DNA of 64,000 nucleotides from Pycnococcus provasolii (taxonomy: Eukaryota > Chlorophyta > Pseudoscourfieldiophyceae > Pseudoscourfieldiales > Pycnococcaceae), in contig OW568895.1 in NCBI GenBank assembly GCA_938743325.2, positions 2,501 to 66,500 on the forward strand, read 5' to 3'. A program made the position numbers and the translations under genes. Shown in pieces: positions 17,717-26,366 of the stretch. Numbering within the stretch: the stretch's first letter is position 1; every line of letters begins with the position of its first letter. Under the pieces are notes generated by a model. That model worked only from the letters and a program-made list of their open reading frames with translations, was not told where the DNA came from and made no database searches.

Positions 17717-19570
17717 ATGAGGTTCTTCTTTGCACAAGTCCTATTCTTGGTGGTCATCGCAAGCATGCATGCAAATATGGTCTACCACAGTGCTGAGGCG
17801 TTCATCATCATAGAAGAGGAACCAATTGATGCGCCGCCGCCCATTGTCATCACAAACCCACAACAATATGAAGAAGTTTTCGCGATCAACGCAAACGAAA
17901 ATTACGGCGACGAAAACGAACCTGGTCTTGCTAACGGCGACGACGTTAACATGGAAATCCTTGGAGGAACGCCCGCTCTGCTCAACGCGTTTCCGTTCGC
18001 CGTGAGCATTGCAGATAAAAATTGCTGCGCACCTGGCGATCTGGACGCTTCCCAATTCCCTGAATACATGCTAGACAAACCGACGTGTTTAAAGAACTGT
18101 GGCGTAAACCAGCACATCTGTGGAGGAACCATCATCTCCAGAGACTACATTCTAACGGCAGCTCACTGCATCTGCCGAGCATTTACAGGCAATCGCACAA
18201 CCACGCCGAACACTGTTGCGGGCTTTTCGCTCATTACGCCAAACCCGTTCAACTTCTTCGTGCGCGCGGGAGCATACAACCTGTGGACCACGAATACACC
18301 GAACACCGCGGGGGTGGAGACCATCCAGGTGTCAGAAATCGTCTGCAACCCACGCTTCACGGCGGTGGAGTGGCAAGGTTTCGACATCGCGTTGCTGCGA
18401 TTGGCAACGCCAACGACGTTCCCTCGTGTGGACTTGAATTTCGATCCTCTGCTTCCTCTGCTAGGTTCCACCGTAATCGCCGTCGGCTGGGGAGATACCG
18501 CATTCAGACAAGATGTTGACGAGGACAACGATCCAGATTCTAACATACCCCTCGGTACCGCATCCATGCAGCAGGTGGCAATGCCCTTTGTTCCTAACAA
18601 GGTGTGCTTTTCCAATGCCACGCAGTTGACAGGTGTCATTGAAGATACGATCGAGAGCAAGATCCTGAATACAGATACGCAAATATGCGCAGGTTTCGTT
18701 CGGACGGGTGGTCGTGACGCATGTTTTGGTGATAGTGGAGGCCCACTTCTGCTGCGAACGCCGTACACGAAGACAGGGTGGACCCAAGTCGGCATCACGT
18801 CGTGGGGAGTCGGATGCGGAGTTCAACAGCTTCCAGGTGTGTATGCTCGCATTTCTGCGCTCAAAGGGTTTATCGTGTCGACAGTTGGGCCAAAGCGTGT
18901 GACCGCGACGGGAATACGGAATCGCAACGCGTGCGATGATGACGAGAAAGTGTGCTCCGAAATCAAAAAAGTGCAGAAATCCATCAGTCGTGTTGCCACG
19001 ACCCAGGTCGCATCTGCGCTTGCTATCTTGGCAAGTTTGTCAAAGTTGTCAAGCTTGACAGCTTGGCAGGCGACGCTCTTCGCCGCCAGCGCAAGTGGAA
19101 GAGCACTTGCTGCCATAATGAGAAAGTTGGATGGGGGAGAACAACGCGACGGGGCGAAGGATGACGAAGATCAAGGTTTCATTCAGGTTCAGGAGGGGGG
19201 AGGGGAAAAGGAGCAGGAGCAGGAGATGCGCGACGTTACAGAAGAATCTCAGCGTCCACAGCCACAATTTACAGAGGCATTCGAGGCAGTTCTCAACCAA
19301 ACAAATGTCGTCATGGGTGGCAACACGCTGCTGGAGAATGTTCAAGCGTCACACGAAATTTTCGACGCCCTACATGAACACGCGAGAGGTGTCGCGGGTC
19401 AGATCGACGAGCATGCCACGTCGCTCCTTACTCGCTTAGATGCGTTGGAGCAACGCATGGCATCACTTGCGTCAAATCGCAGGAATGCTGATGCAACGCT
19501 TGACCGTCTTGCCCGTGCAATGGAATTCTTTGATGCGGCTGAGACAAAGATACGGAACAGCGGGCCGTGA
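17717..19570 (+). CDS. Secreted trypsin-like (S1) serine protease with C-terminal coiled coil
   Basis: From the ATG at 17717 there are 617 residues with a signal peptide (MRFFFAQVLFLVVIASMHA). The catalytic triad is His150 (TAAHC), Asp223 (FDIALLR) and Ser340 (GDSGGP). Asp334, six residues before the serine, gives trypsin-like Lys/Arg specificity. Mature protease would begin ILGGT (81-85), but the preceding residue is Glu, not Lys or Arg. Residues beyond about 400 form a long helical, partly coiled-coil extension rich in Glu/Gln, which is unusual for S1 proteases. An upstream ATG at 17678 would add 13 residues before the signal peptide. Confidence 0.88.
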   Translation: MRFFFAQVLFLVVIASMHANMVYHSAEAFIIIEEEPIDAPPPIVITNPQQYEEVFAINANENYGDENEPGLANGDDVNMEILGGTPALLNAFPFAVSIADKNCCAPGDLDASQFPEYMLDKPTCLKNCGVNQHICGGTIISRDYILTAAHCICRAFTGNRTTTPNTVAGFSLITPNPFNFFVRAGAYNLWTTNTPNTAGVETIQVSEIVCNPRFTAVEWQGFDIALLRLATPTTFPRVDLNFDPLLPLLGSTVIAVGWGDTAFRQDVDEDNDPDSNIPLGTASMQQVAMPFVPNKVCFSNATQLTGVIEDTIESKILNTDTQICAGFVRTGGRDACFGDSGGPLLLRTPYTKTGWTQVGITSWGVGCGVQQLPGVYARISALKGFIVSTVGPKRVTATGIRNRNACDDDEKVCSEIKKVQKSISRVATTQVASALAILASLSKLSSLTAWQATLFAASASGRALAAIMRKLDGGEQRDGAKDDEDQGFIQVQEGGGEKEQEQEMRDVTEESQRPQPQFTEAFEAVLNQTNVVMGGNTLLENVQASHEIFDALHEHARGVAGQIDEHATSLLTRLDALEQRMASLASNRRNADATLDRLARAMEFFDAAETKIRNSGP

Positions 19571-19641
19571 AATGAAAATAACAAAACGCAAATGTGTAAA
19601 TATCAGTCTCTTGAGTTTTTTTTTTTCCCTGAACATTCACT

Positions 19642-21468
19642 TCACGTCCGATCACTCAAGCTCACCTTCCCTGAGCACGTTCCATGCACTTCGCCACTTT
19701 GTGACAACGTCGAGGTGAAATTTGCCCACTGCCCACGATCTTCATATGCACTCCGAAGAGATAGCATGGACGAGCACAGACGAAAGCAAGTAGCGCTCGT
19801 GCCTCCGAGCGTCCGTGTTGCGCTCGTGATCATGGATGCTGTGGTGCTCGCTGCCGCCGCCGCGCGACGTGCCGACGCAACAGTTCCTCCCTTTTCATGC
19901 GGTGGCCACGACGCGTACCAGCAGAGCGAGAGCAGAAGATGCTTGCTTTCACATGCCGGCACTCCGCCGCAAATCGGCAGACCCATGCCGGGCATCTCGC
20001 CATCCCACGTCTGCGTCGTCTGAGGCAGCTTGCGAGATGCCGCGCAAGGCCAAATTCCTAGAAGGGCTTCCGGGTGTGGAACATTCATGTCCACGGCGTA
20101 CACGAGCCATGCAAAGTACCCTCCTCCTGTGCTGCCACCCATCGAGCTCATAATCTCACTTGTGAGACGAAATGTCGCTGAACAGTCGCGAAGTCGCACG
20201 ACGACACGACTCGGGCGTTCGCCACTTGCGGACGACCCGGCCAACGGCACCTCGAATGAGCACACGACAGGCATGTGATCGGAAGTGGTGTCGGGCACTA
20301 GCACGCTGCTGTAGCGTCTAACTTTCAGATTTTGACGAACGCCGGGAAGCGAGTGGCACAGCACGCGATCGGTCCACGCAGGCAGGCGCTTGGGATTGTA
20401 CCCGGAGCCGTCCTTTAACAGCTTGAACGTTGGTGCGAATGCCGCGGGAGCCTCCGCGAAACCCTGCAGACATGATCCTGTCGCCATGCACTGCAGGAGC
20501 TCGTCGCCCGCGCGAAATAGCGCCGCACGCTGCGAGGCGGTACCGCGTATCGCGATGGCAGATGTTCGATCCCAAGCAGTGCCAGACGCGTCTTTCATTC
20601 CCGCCTCATCGAGCGCGGCATTCAGCGTTGACTCGTGCAGACGAAAATTCAAGTCGCCCATGAGAAAGGTGTACGAAGAACACAGGTGTCCGTCTCCCCC
20701 GAGCTCCACCGCCAGAGGCCCGAGCGCCGTGGCTGTGGACAGGATCTCCCTCAGATTCGAAAGGCGGTGAGCGCGGTACTCCGCTCCCTCGTGCGCCGCC
20801 AAGTGGCACGCCACGAACATTATGCTCGTGTTGTGGATCATGACGCGTGCGGCAATACCACCTTTGTTTCCCACGACGCCGAGCAAGCCCGTGGCTGCGT
20901 AGCTCGACTCGCACTTACCTTGCACCAGGCCTGCGGCGCTTCTTCGACGAACAAATACCTGGAGGCGCATCTGAAGCAGCGTCTCTCGGCACAGCTCGTC
21001 AAATTCCTGTCCTCCACCTAGTGATGCGTGCACGGCGTTGAACCACGCAACGCGGCTTTCCTCCTCGCCAGCCACCTCCCCGCCGCTATAGAATCCCGCA
21101 GCTGCGCCCATCAGCGCACCAACGGGTGCGGCAGGTCCAGCCATGAGTCCACCCGCGAGTCCGCCGCCAATTGCACCTAGTAGTCGCCCGCCCGTTTTCC
21201 CAAGCGTCGCGCCTATTGACTCCGTAAAGCTGACGCGACGTTTACCCGTCTGAGATGACGACGACGACGACGACGACGCGGATGCGGATGAATCGCGCGT
21301 TGTGAAGTGCGCCTCCTGCGCCGCAACCGCGACGACATCCGCGGTGCGCGCGGATGCGAGCCACGCGTCCATGGATGCGCGCGTCGGCTGCTTGTTGCCG
21401 ACGTTCCACGTCGCGCAGTGCACGACAACGTGGCCAGCTCTGTGCGTCTGCTGCGCTGCTGACGCCAT
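19642..21468 (-). CDS. Inositol polyphosphate 5-phosphatase
   Basis: Starting at the ATG at 21468 gives 608 residues. The catalytic 5-phosphatase domain shows CATWNVGNKQP, VACHLAAHEGAEYRAHRL, FLMGDLNFRL, LPAWTDRVLC and SDHMPVVCSFEV, all of the metal-dependent endonuclease-like active-site motifs. It should remove the 5-phosphate from PtdIns(4,5)P2 or soluble inositol phosphates at membranes. Residues about 85-140 are Gly/Ala-rich and partly hydrophobic (GLAGGLMAGPAAPVGALMGA) and look like an insertion. The C-terminal third (after about residue 420) is Ser/Cys-rich with no known domain, and includes a PITH- or C2-like candidate that I could not resolve. An earlier ATG at 21510 is possible. Confidence 0.85.
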   Translation of the reverse strand: MASAAQQTHRAGHVVVHCATWNVGNKQPTRASMDAWLASARTADVVAVAAQEAHFTTRDSSASASSSSSSSSQTGKRRVSFTESIGATLGKTGGRLLGAIGGGLAGGLMAGPAAPVGALMGAAAGFYSGGEVAGEEESRVAWFNAVHASLGGGQEFDELCRETLLQMRLQVFVRRRSAAGLVQGKCESSYAATGLLGVVGNKGGIAARVMIHNTSIMFVACHLAAHEGAEYRAHRLSNLREILSTATALGPLAVELGGDGHLCSSYTFLMGDLNFRLHESTLNAALDEAGMKDASGTAWDRTSAIAIRGTASQRAALFRAGDELLQCMATGSCLQGFAEAPAAFAPTFKLLKDGSGYNPKRLPAWTDRVLCHSLPGVRQNLKVRRYSSVLVPDTTSDHMPVVCSFEVPLAGSSASGERPSRVVVRLRDCSATFRLTSEIMSSMGGSTGGGYFAWLVYAVDMNVPHPEALLGIWPCAASRKLPQTTQTWDGEMPGMGLPICGGVPACESKHLLLSLCWYASWPPHEKGGTVASARRAAAAASTTASMITSATRTLGGTSATCFRLCSSMLSLRSAYEDRGQWANFTSTLSQSGEVHGTCSGKVSLSDRT

Positions 21469-22464
21469 GGCGACGTGTTTTTGACTGGGACGTGACTGGG
21501 ACGTGCACACCTCTTGTAAGTTCTAACCCAGGAGACGAATGAAGGGGACGGAGTTATAGGGCTAGGGCTAGGAGGGAAACAACGGAGGGGGGATTTTTCA
21601 TTTTTGGGATCCCGCTCCGGCACTCATAATAACGGCATTCCTATAACCAGGAGAAAAGTTCTTCAATGGAAGGGCGAAAATACGCGTCACATCAACTCTT
21701 AAGTTCGCGGCGGGCCATGGCCGCTCCTTCAGCCTTAAGGTGGCGCGCGCAACCGGTGCAAGTTCGCTCACTTCGCTGTTCGCCGTTCGCGGCCCCGCCA
21801 TCTTCGTAATAAGAAGTCAACCGGCGCCTCTCTGAGGGCCTATTATGGAGTATGGAAAGTGGGGCAATGCTTCGAGGACTTGCTTGATACGCGACCACAG
21901 AGTGCTGCCCAATACAATAAAGCTTACTTCAACCGCGCTGGCGCAATCATCCTTGCAAGCATTCTTCATCAAGCAAGACAAGTTTTGCCTTATTACTTAT
22001 TAGGGAGATTGGAGCGCGCAAAGTTGAGCATCGCGACGGACGTGCACACGAGCAAGAAGACAGAAATGCTCACCATGGCGATGGCGGACTGGTGCTGACG
22101 TCAGCCATAGCGCATCGCGCCCCTTTCCTCGAGGACAAGTTCTCTTGGGTGCCGTGTCGGCATTCATGGTGGGAACGCATTCAGGGAACACGCCAAATGA
22201 CCCAGCAATATCTTGGGAGGGGCTGCGTGGGCGAGCGCACGAACCTTAGGGTTAGGGTTAGGGTTAGGGCTAGGGCTAGGGCTAGGGTTATTAGGGTTAG
22301 GGTTAGGGCTATGGTTTCTCCAATGGTGCGCTCCCCCCGCGCCCTTCCCAAGATTTTCCTCGTGCTGTCCTCCCACCTAGGCTGCCTGCTCGCATCCGAC
22401 GCGCCATTTCCTGGTTTCAGTTTCAGCTTTTCCCTGTTTCCTGCCAACCCCCTCGTCCTTCGGG
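21469..22464. other. Long divergent promoter region with two telomere-like arrays
   Basis: This 996-bp spacer contains a short TAGGGC array near 21556-21572 and a long TTAGGG/CTAGGG array at 22246-22310. The stretch between them (21573-22245) is moderately AT-rich and contains an ORF of 80 residues at 21859-22098 for which I see no supporting evidence. Confidence 0.5.
22246..22310 (+). repeat. Telomere-like TTAGGG array with variant units
   Basis: About ten TTAGGG and CTAGGG units occur in three blocks, separated by TTATTAGGG, about 155 bp upstream of the RbcX start codon. The variant units argue against a simple telomere and for a diverged interstitial array. Confidence 0.9.
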
Positions 22465-23154
22465 ATGTCCGTCGCGCACGCTCACGCTCACGTGCACGCT
22501 CACGCTCACGTGCACGCCCACGCCCACGCTCACGTGCACGCTCACGCTCACGTGCACAGATTGCCACCCTCCCCGCGAAGAAACCGCTTGCAAGTCAATG
22601 CTAGAAGTCCCCTTACAAGCGACAGCAAGGCCAACCAGGTGATCACCCGCTCATCGTCGTACGCAAGAAGACATACGGCGTTGAACGCATCCAAGGAACC
22701 GGACAAGGGAAGAGACCTGTACGTGCCTGAACTCATCTTTGGAGGAATCTCGCCCGAAGAAAAGGCGGCGAACGCGCTCGTCAACCTCTTCACGTTCGTC
22801 TCCATACGCATCGTGCTCGAGCAAATGAGCGGAACGCGTCACAGGAGCCCCGTGTACACGAAAATCACCAAGTATCTCGAGGAGTGCCCGCTCACGGACA
22901 GCGGCGCGTGGATCGAAGGTCTGCTGAAGAGCGAAGAGATGGACCTCAAGCTTGCAGCTCTGCGCATCATTGAGACGCGGGAGGCGTACGTGGAAACTTA
23001 CTTTTCGTTTGCAAACATGAAAAATCACGCCGTAAACAGCGTCAACGAGCAGACGAAGAAACTCAAGAGCGACTACTTGACGATGACGTTGAACTTACCT
23101 TCCGTGGGTGAAAGCGAGGCGAGCGACGGCGGCAGCGGCGATATGAGCACGTAG
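22465..23154 (+). CDS. RBCX: RbcX-II-like Rubisco assembly chaperone
   Basis: This 229-residue protein has a conserved region at about residues 90-190 that matches RbcX: LIFGGISPEEKAANALVNLF, then FVSIRIVLEQMS, ITKYLEECPLTDSGAWIEGL and LAALRIIETREAYVETYFSF. RbcX is a helical homodimer that holds RbcL C-terminal tails during Rubisco assembly in the chloroplast stroma. The EAKA/EKAANALVNLF start and ETREAY helix are typical of the plant RbcX-II type. The N-terminus before residue 35 is an unusual (HA)n/HV-rich run encoded by a microsatellite, followed by a basic Ser/Arg-rich stretch that may act as transit peptide. Confidence 0.85.
   Translation: MSVAHAHAHVHAHAHVHAHAHAHVHAHAHVHRLPPSPRRNRLQVNARSPLTSDSKANQVITRSSSYARRHTALNASKEPDKGRDLYVPELIFGGISPEEKAANALVNLFTFVSIRIVLEQMSGTRHRSPVYTKITKYLEECPLTDSGAWIEGLLKSEEMDLKLAALRIIETREAYVETYFSFANMKNHAVNSVNEQTKKLKSDYLTMTLNLPSVGESEASDGGSGDMST
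22474..22558 (+). repeat. CACGCT/CACGTG tandem repeat encoding His-Ala-Val run
   Basis: CACGCTCACGTG-type hexamers recur through this stretch and translate as alternating His-Ala with periodic His-Val at the RbcX N-terminus. Confidence 0.85.
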
Positions 23155-23302
23155 CCCAAGCGCAGGCATGCGGCAGGCAAGCAAGTAACACATGCATGTT
23201 TTTATGTTCGACAAAGGAATTTTCTTTTTTTCTGTTACCGGGGTTGATGTTGTTGTTGTAGTACTATGATAAGAATTGAATTCAAATTTTTTTGGGATGG
23301 GA

Positions 23303-25258
23303 TCAAGTGGACGCGTTGTGGTTCACCTTTCGCTTGTACTCCGCCGCACGTTGCATCGCGTTGTGCACACGCCTGCTCGCAGAATCGTTCGATGGCGAAG
23401 ACGCGCTCGAGTAAGACACGGGGTTGCTCGACATGCTCTTGAAGACATCCTGGCAGAGATCTCCATCCTCGCAACGCTCCATCGATCCCTTCACTTCCTG
23501 GTACTCGAGAGCGCGAAGCACAGCATGCGTTCCAGGACCGCCGTCGACGTCGTTGAACATGTTCTTGACTGCGCTGTCCGCATTATCTTTAGGTCGCTCC
23601 GCCGCCCTCGCGCTCTTGTTCGCGTTAAGCTTTCCCATGCTCTGCTCGCTGCTCAGCTCGCCGCGCGCGCCGTGCTCAAACAGCTGGCTGCGCAGCGTGA
23701 CGTACCTGCGAAACTTCTCCACGAGCCAGGGCATGCCCGCCATCTCGACGTCCGTCATCGTGGGCTTGCGCCTGTACCGCGTTTCGAACTGCGTCGTCCA
23801 CGGCTTGAGCTCCTCGTGCATGTCTCGGTACGCGCGCAGCACGCTCCTCACCTCGCGCGTCACCACGGCACGATCTTTCTTGTTCCACTTTCCTTTCTGA
23901 AGAGCTTTTTGGGTCGTCTCCACAGCCTTGTCGCTTGGCTGGTACGGCAGGCACGGCTGGCTCTTCTCGATGATGGTGTACGCAAACTGCTTGCTTGAGA
24001 GATCGCTCGTGCTTTCTTCGAGCACGTTCGCGTGGACCGGGTCGGGCAGGCTTCCCGCAATGGCGACGGCGGCGGACGTCGCCACCTCGTCGCTCAGCTC
24101 GCCGTCGTCGTACGCGTCCAAGCTCTTGCTGACGAGAGTTGCCTGCACCTGCTTGAAGACGCGAAGGGCGTTCGCGCGCTTCTTGTGTGCGGCGGACACG
24201 GCCTCTCGGTGCGACCTGCTCATGGGCACATCCTTGTTCCACGCGGGATTTCCCTGCAGAGCCTGTATGACACTCTGCCTGAACTCCGTGTCCTTCCACT
24301 TCTCGCGCAGCTTGCTTGCAATGGCATCGCGGTGGCTCGACGACATGGGTTCGCCTCGATTCCAGGCGGGGTACCCCTTGGGTCGTCCAGGTCCTGCTGA
24401 TCGGCACACGTCGTCGAGTTTGTTGTCTGAAAGCCACACTCCGATGGGTTTCGGCGGCGTCGTTTCCGTGACGCGCACCGTCATGCGCCACTTGCGGCTA
24501 TTCCCACGCCCGCAGTGCGCCTCCCACCTGCTTGCCGTGTACCTCATCGCACCGCGGCAGTCTATGCAAAGGCACCGCACGGACGAGTCGCGCACGCGAA
24601 ACCGCCCAGGTATGCCGTTGCACTCGACGGGAACGCTGTCGTAGTCGCTGTTGTTCTGGACGGCGGTTGACGAGGATGTCGACGGAAGCTCTGTCGACGT
24701 GTCTGCGAGTGTGAACGTGGGCGTCGTCGTGGTTGTGTCGACAGCCGCACGCAACGTGGATATGTCCTGCATAGATTTCTGCTTTCTTCTTCTTCGTGGC
24801 GCGTTTCCCAGAGAAGAAGGTGTTGTTGACATCTGCTGCTGCTGGATGGCGGATTCCTGCTGCGAAGGAAACAGGAGGTGCCGATGATGATGGTTGGTGG
24901 TAGAAACGCCGCCGGCATTGCCACCGAGTGCCGCCGCCGCCGCCCCAACCGCACTTCTCTCTTTTGGTCCGTGCGAAGACCCCAACAACATACCAGCTGT
25001 GTGCGGGAGCGCGCTGCACACTCCAGAGATTCGCAAACATTGTCGCTGCTGGAGAGATGTGTTTGAAGAAGAAGAAGAAGAAGAAGAAGAAGTTGCTGCT
25101 GCTGCTGGATGTTGCCCCCCACCACCACCACCACACTGACGCGAGCCACCAAGCTTGTGATGGAACTGAGAAGACCTGTGAATGTGTGACGACACCAAGG
25201 ACGAGGAGGAGGAGGTTGATGATGAGGTGCCCAACACAGGAGACTTGAAGGCCGCCAT
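23303..25258 (-). CDS. SAND-like / NUMOD3 DNA-binding protein
   Basis: The start is the ATG at 25258 and gives 651 residues. The N-terminal 205 residues are Ser/Gln/Thr-rich. Residues about 208-265 form a SAND-like or ULTRAPETALA-like module: VECNGIPGRF, a Cys-rich CLCIDC (229-234), then HCGR (248-251) with RKWRMTVRV. Two NUMOD3-type motifs follow, GRPKGYPAWNRGEPMSSSHR (291-310) and GNPAWNKDVPMSRSHREAV (336-354). NUMOD3 helices contact DNA in GIY-YIG homing endonucleases. The nuclease domain is absent, so a role as transcription or chromatin factor is inferred. The C-terminal half is charged and helical. An upstream in-frame start at 25459 would add proline-rich residues and is not preferred. 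Confidence 0.75.
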   Translation of the reverse strand: MAAFKSPVLGTSSSTSSSSSLVSSHIHRSSQFHHKLGGSRQCGGGGGGQHPAAAATSSSSSSSSSNTSLQQRQCLRISGVCSALPHTAGMLLGSSHGPKERSAVGAAAAALGGNAGGVSTTNHHHRHLLFPSQQESAIQQQQMSTTPSSLGNAPRRRRKQKSMQDISTLRAAVDTTTTTPTFTLADTSTELPSTSSSTAVQNNSDYDSVPVECNGIPGRFRVRDSSVRCLCIDCRGAMRYTASRWEAHCGRGNSRKWRMTVRVTETTPPKPIGVWLSDNKLDDVCRSAGPGRPKGYPAWNRGEPMSSSHRDAIASKLREKWKDTEFRQSVIQALQGNPAWNKDVPMSRSHREAVSAAHKKRANALRVFKQVQATLVSKSLDAYDDGELSDEVATSAAVAIAGSLPDPVHANVLEESTSDLSSKQFAYTIIEKSQPCLPYQPSDKAVETTQKALQKGKWNKKDRAVVTREVRSVLRAYRDMHEELKPWTTQFETRYRRKPTMTDVEMAGMPWLVEKFRRYVTLRSQLFEHGARGELSSEQSMGKLNANKSARAAERPKDNADSAVKNMFNDVDGGPGTHAVLRALEYQEVKGSMERCEDGDLCQDVFKSMSSNPVSYSSASSPSNDSASRRVHNAMQRAAEYKRKVNHNAST

Positions 25259-26366
25259 GGCTGGCCTACTCCGATTGTTGGTGGGACGGAGGGACGGAGG
25301 GGAGGGGGGGGCGTGGCGTTGCGTTGCGTTGCGTTGGTGACGAAAGGGGAGGGGCCGGAGGAGTCTGGGGAGGGGACGGGGAGTCTGGGGATGAGACCAT
25401 ACGTCCGTCTCATCCAGGGGGGGGTGGAACGGGTGCGGCTGTCCTGCGCCCTCAATCACCTGGATCCACGTGCGGAATCCCGTCCCCTGGAATCTGCAAA
25501 CGAATGACGTCGCTAAAAGGTAGTCTTGTGCGGCAAATCTATACCGTACCCACGGGAAGAACTGAAGAAGGAAGAGGCGGCACGTTCCCAGTCCCCCCTC
25601 CCCTCCCCTCCCCTAGGTCGCCTTTCCTCTCCTTCGCGGCGACACGACGTTTAACTCGACAAGAACAGAACAGAAGCTCGTTGTTGTTGTTGAGTCTCCG
25701 CGAGAGTAAGTCGATCTGCCCTCATCAGGCATCAGTAGTATCAGCGCCTCAAGTGGCCAACCCCTGGCCCTAGGTTCCGATCCCCCCTCCCCCCTTGCCC
25801 TTGGCGGCCTGGGCCTGGGGGCTCTTCTTCGTCAAATTGTTTCTTATTTGCACTGGGGATACACACTAGGTGCAACTATTAGGTCGTGTTTCCCGCGGGA
25901 AAGGATTAGGTCATTAGGGGTTTCCCCATCCCCAGGCAGACTGAGAGACTGAGACAGAGACAGTCCTGATGACAGGGGAAGGCGGGGATCCACCTTCGCC
26001 CCCAAATGCAGACCTTGTTATTCTCCCACCCCCCTGGGGGGAAGGGGAGGAAGAAAAGGGAAAGGGGTGCAGAAACTCCTCGGGGGACCCTTCTTCTTGC
26101 TTTCTTTTTCTTTTTCTGGGGAGGCTTCTTTCTCCTCCCAGGTCCCCTGCCGAGGAGAACGAAAGAAAGAAAGAAGCTGTGTTGTGTGTGCCACGCAAGG
26201 CTTTTTCCCCTCAAGACGCCAGGTCTATCCGGATTCTTCTTAGTTATTTAGAAAAAGACATTATTCCTCCTCGCTCGCTCGGGAGAAAGAAGAAATAGAA
26301 ATTCCTGATTATTCGCAATCCGCTATCTTTCTAGCACACCACTCTATACCAGTGCTCTAGTGCTCC
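25259..26366. other. Long divergent promoter region
   Basis: This 1.1-kb spacer contains a tandem GCGTT pentamer (about 25315-25336), a duplicated GGGGAGTCTGGG-type segment (25368-25392), G-rich runs and an A/T-rich part near 26240-26330. I saw no convincing gene; the available reading frames are low-complexity. Confidence 0.5.

Noticed and set aside
21859-22098. 80-residue plus-strand frame in the 5-phosphatase/RbcX spacer
   Set aside because: No domain, atypical composition and a position in a telomere-rich promoter region; too weak to call.
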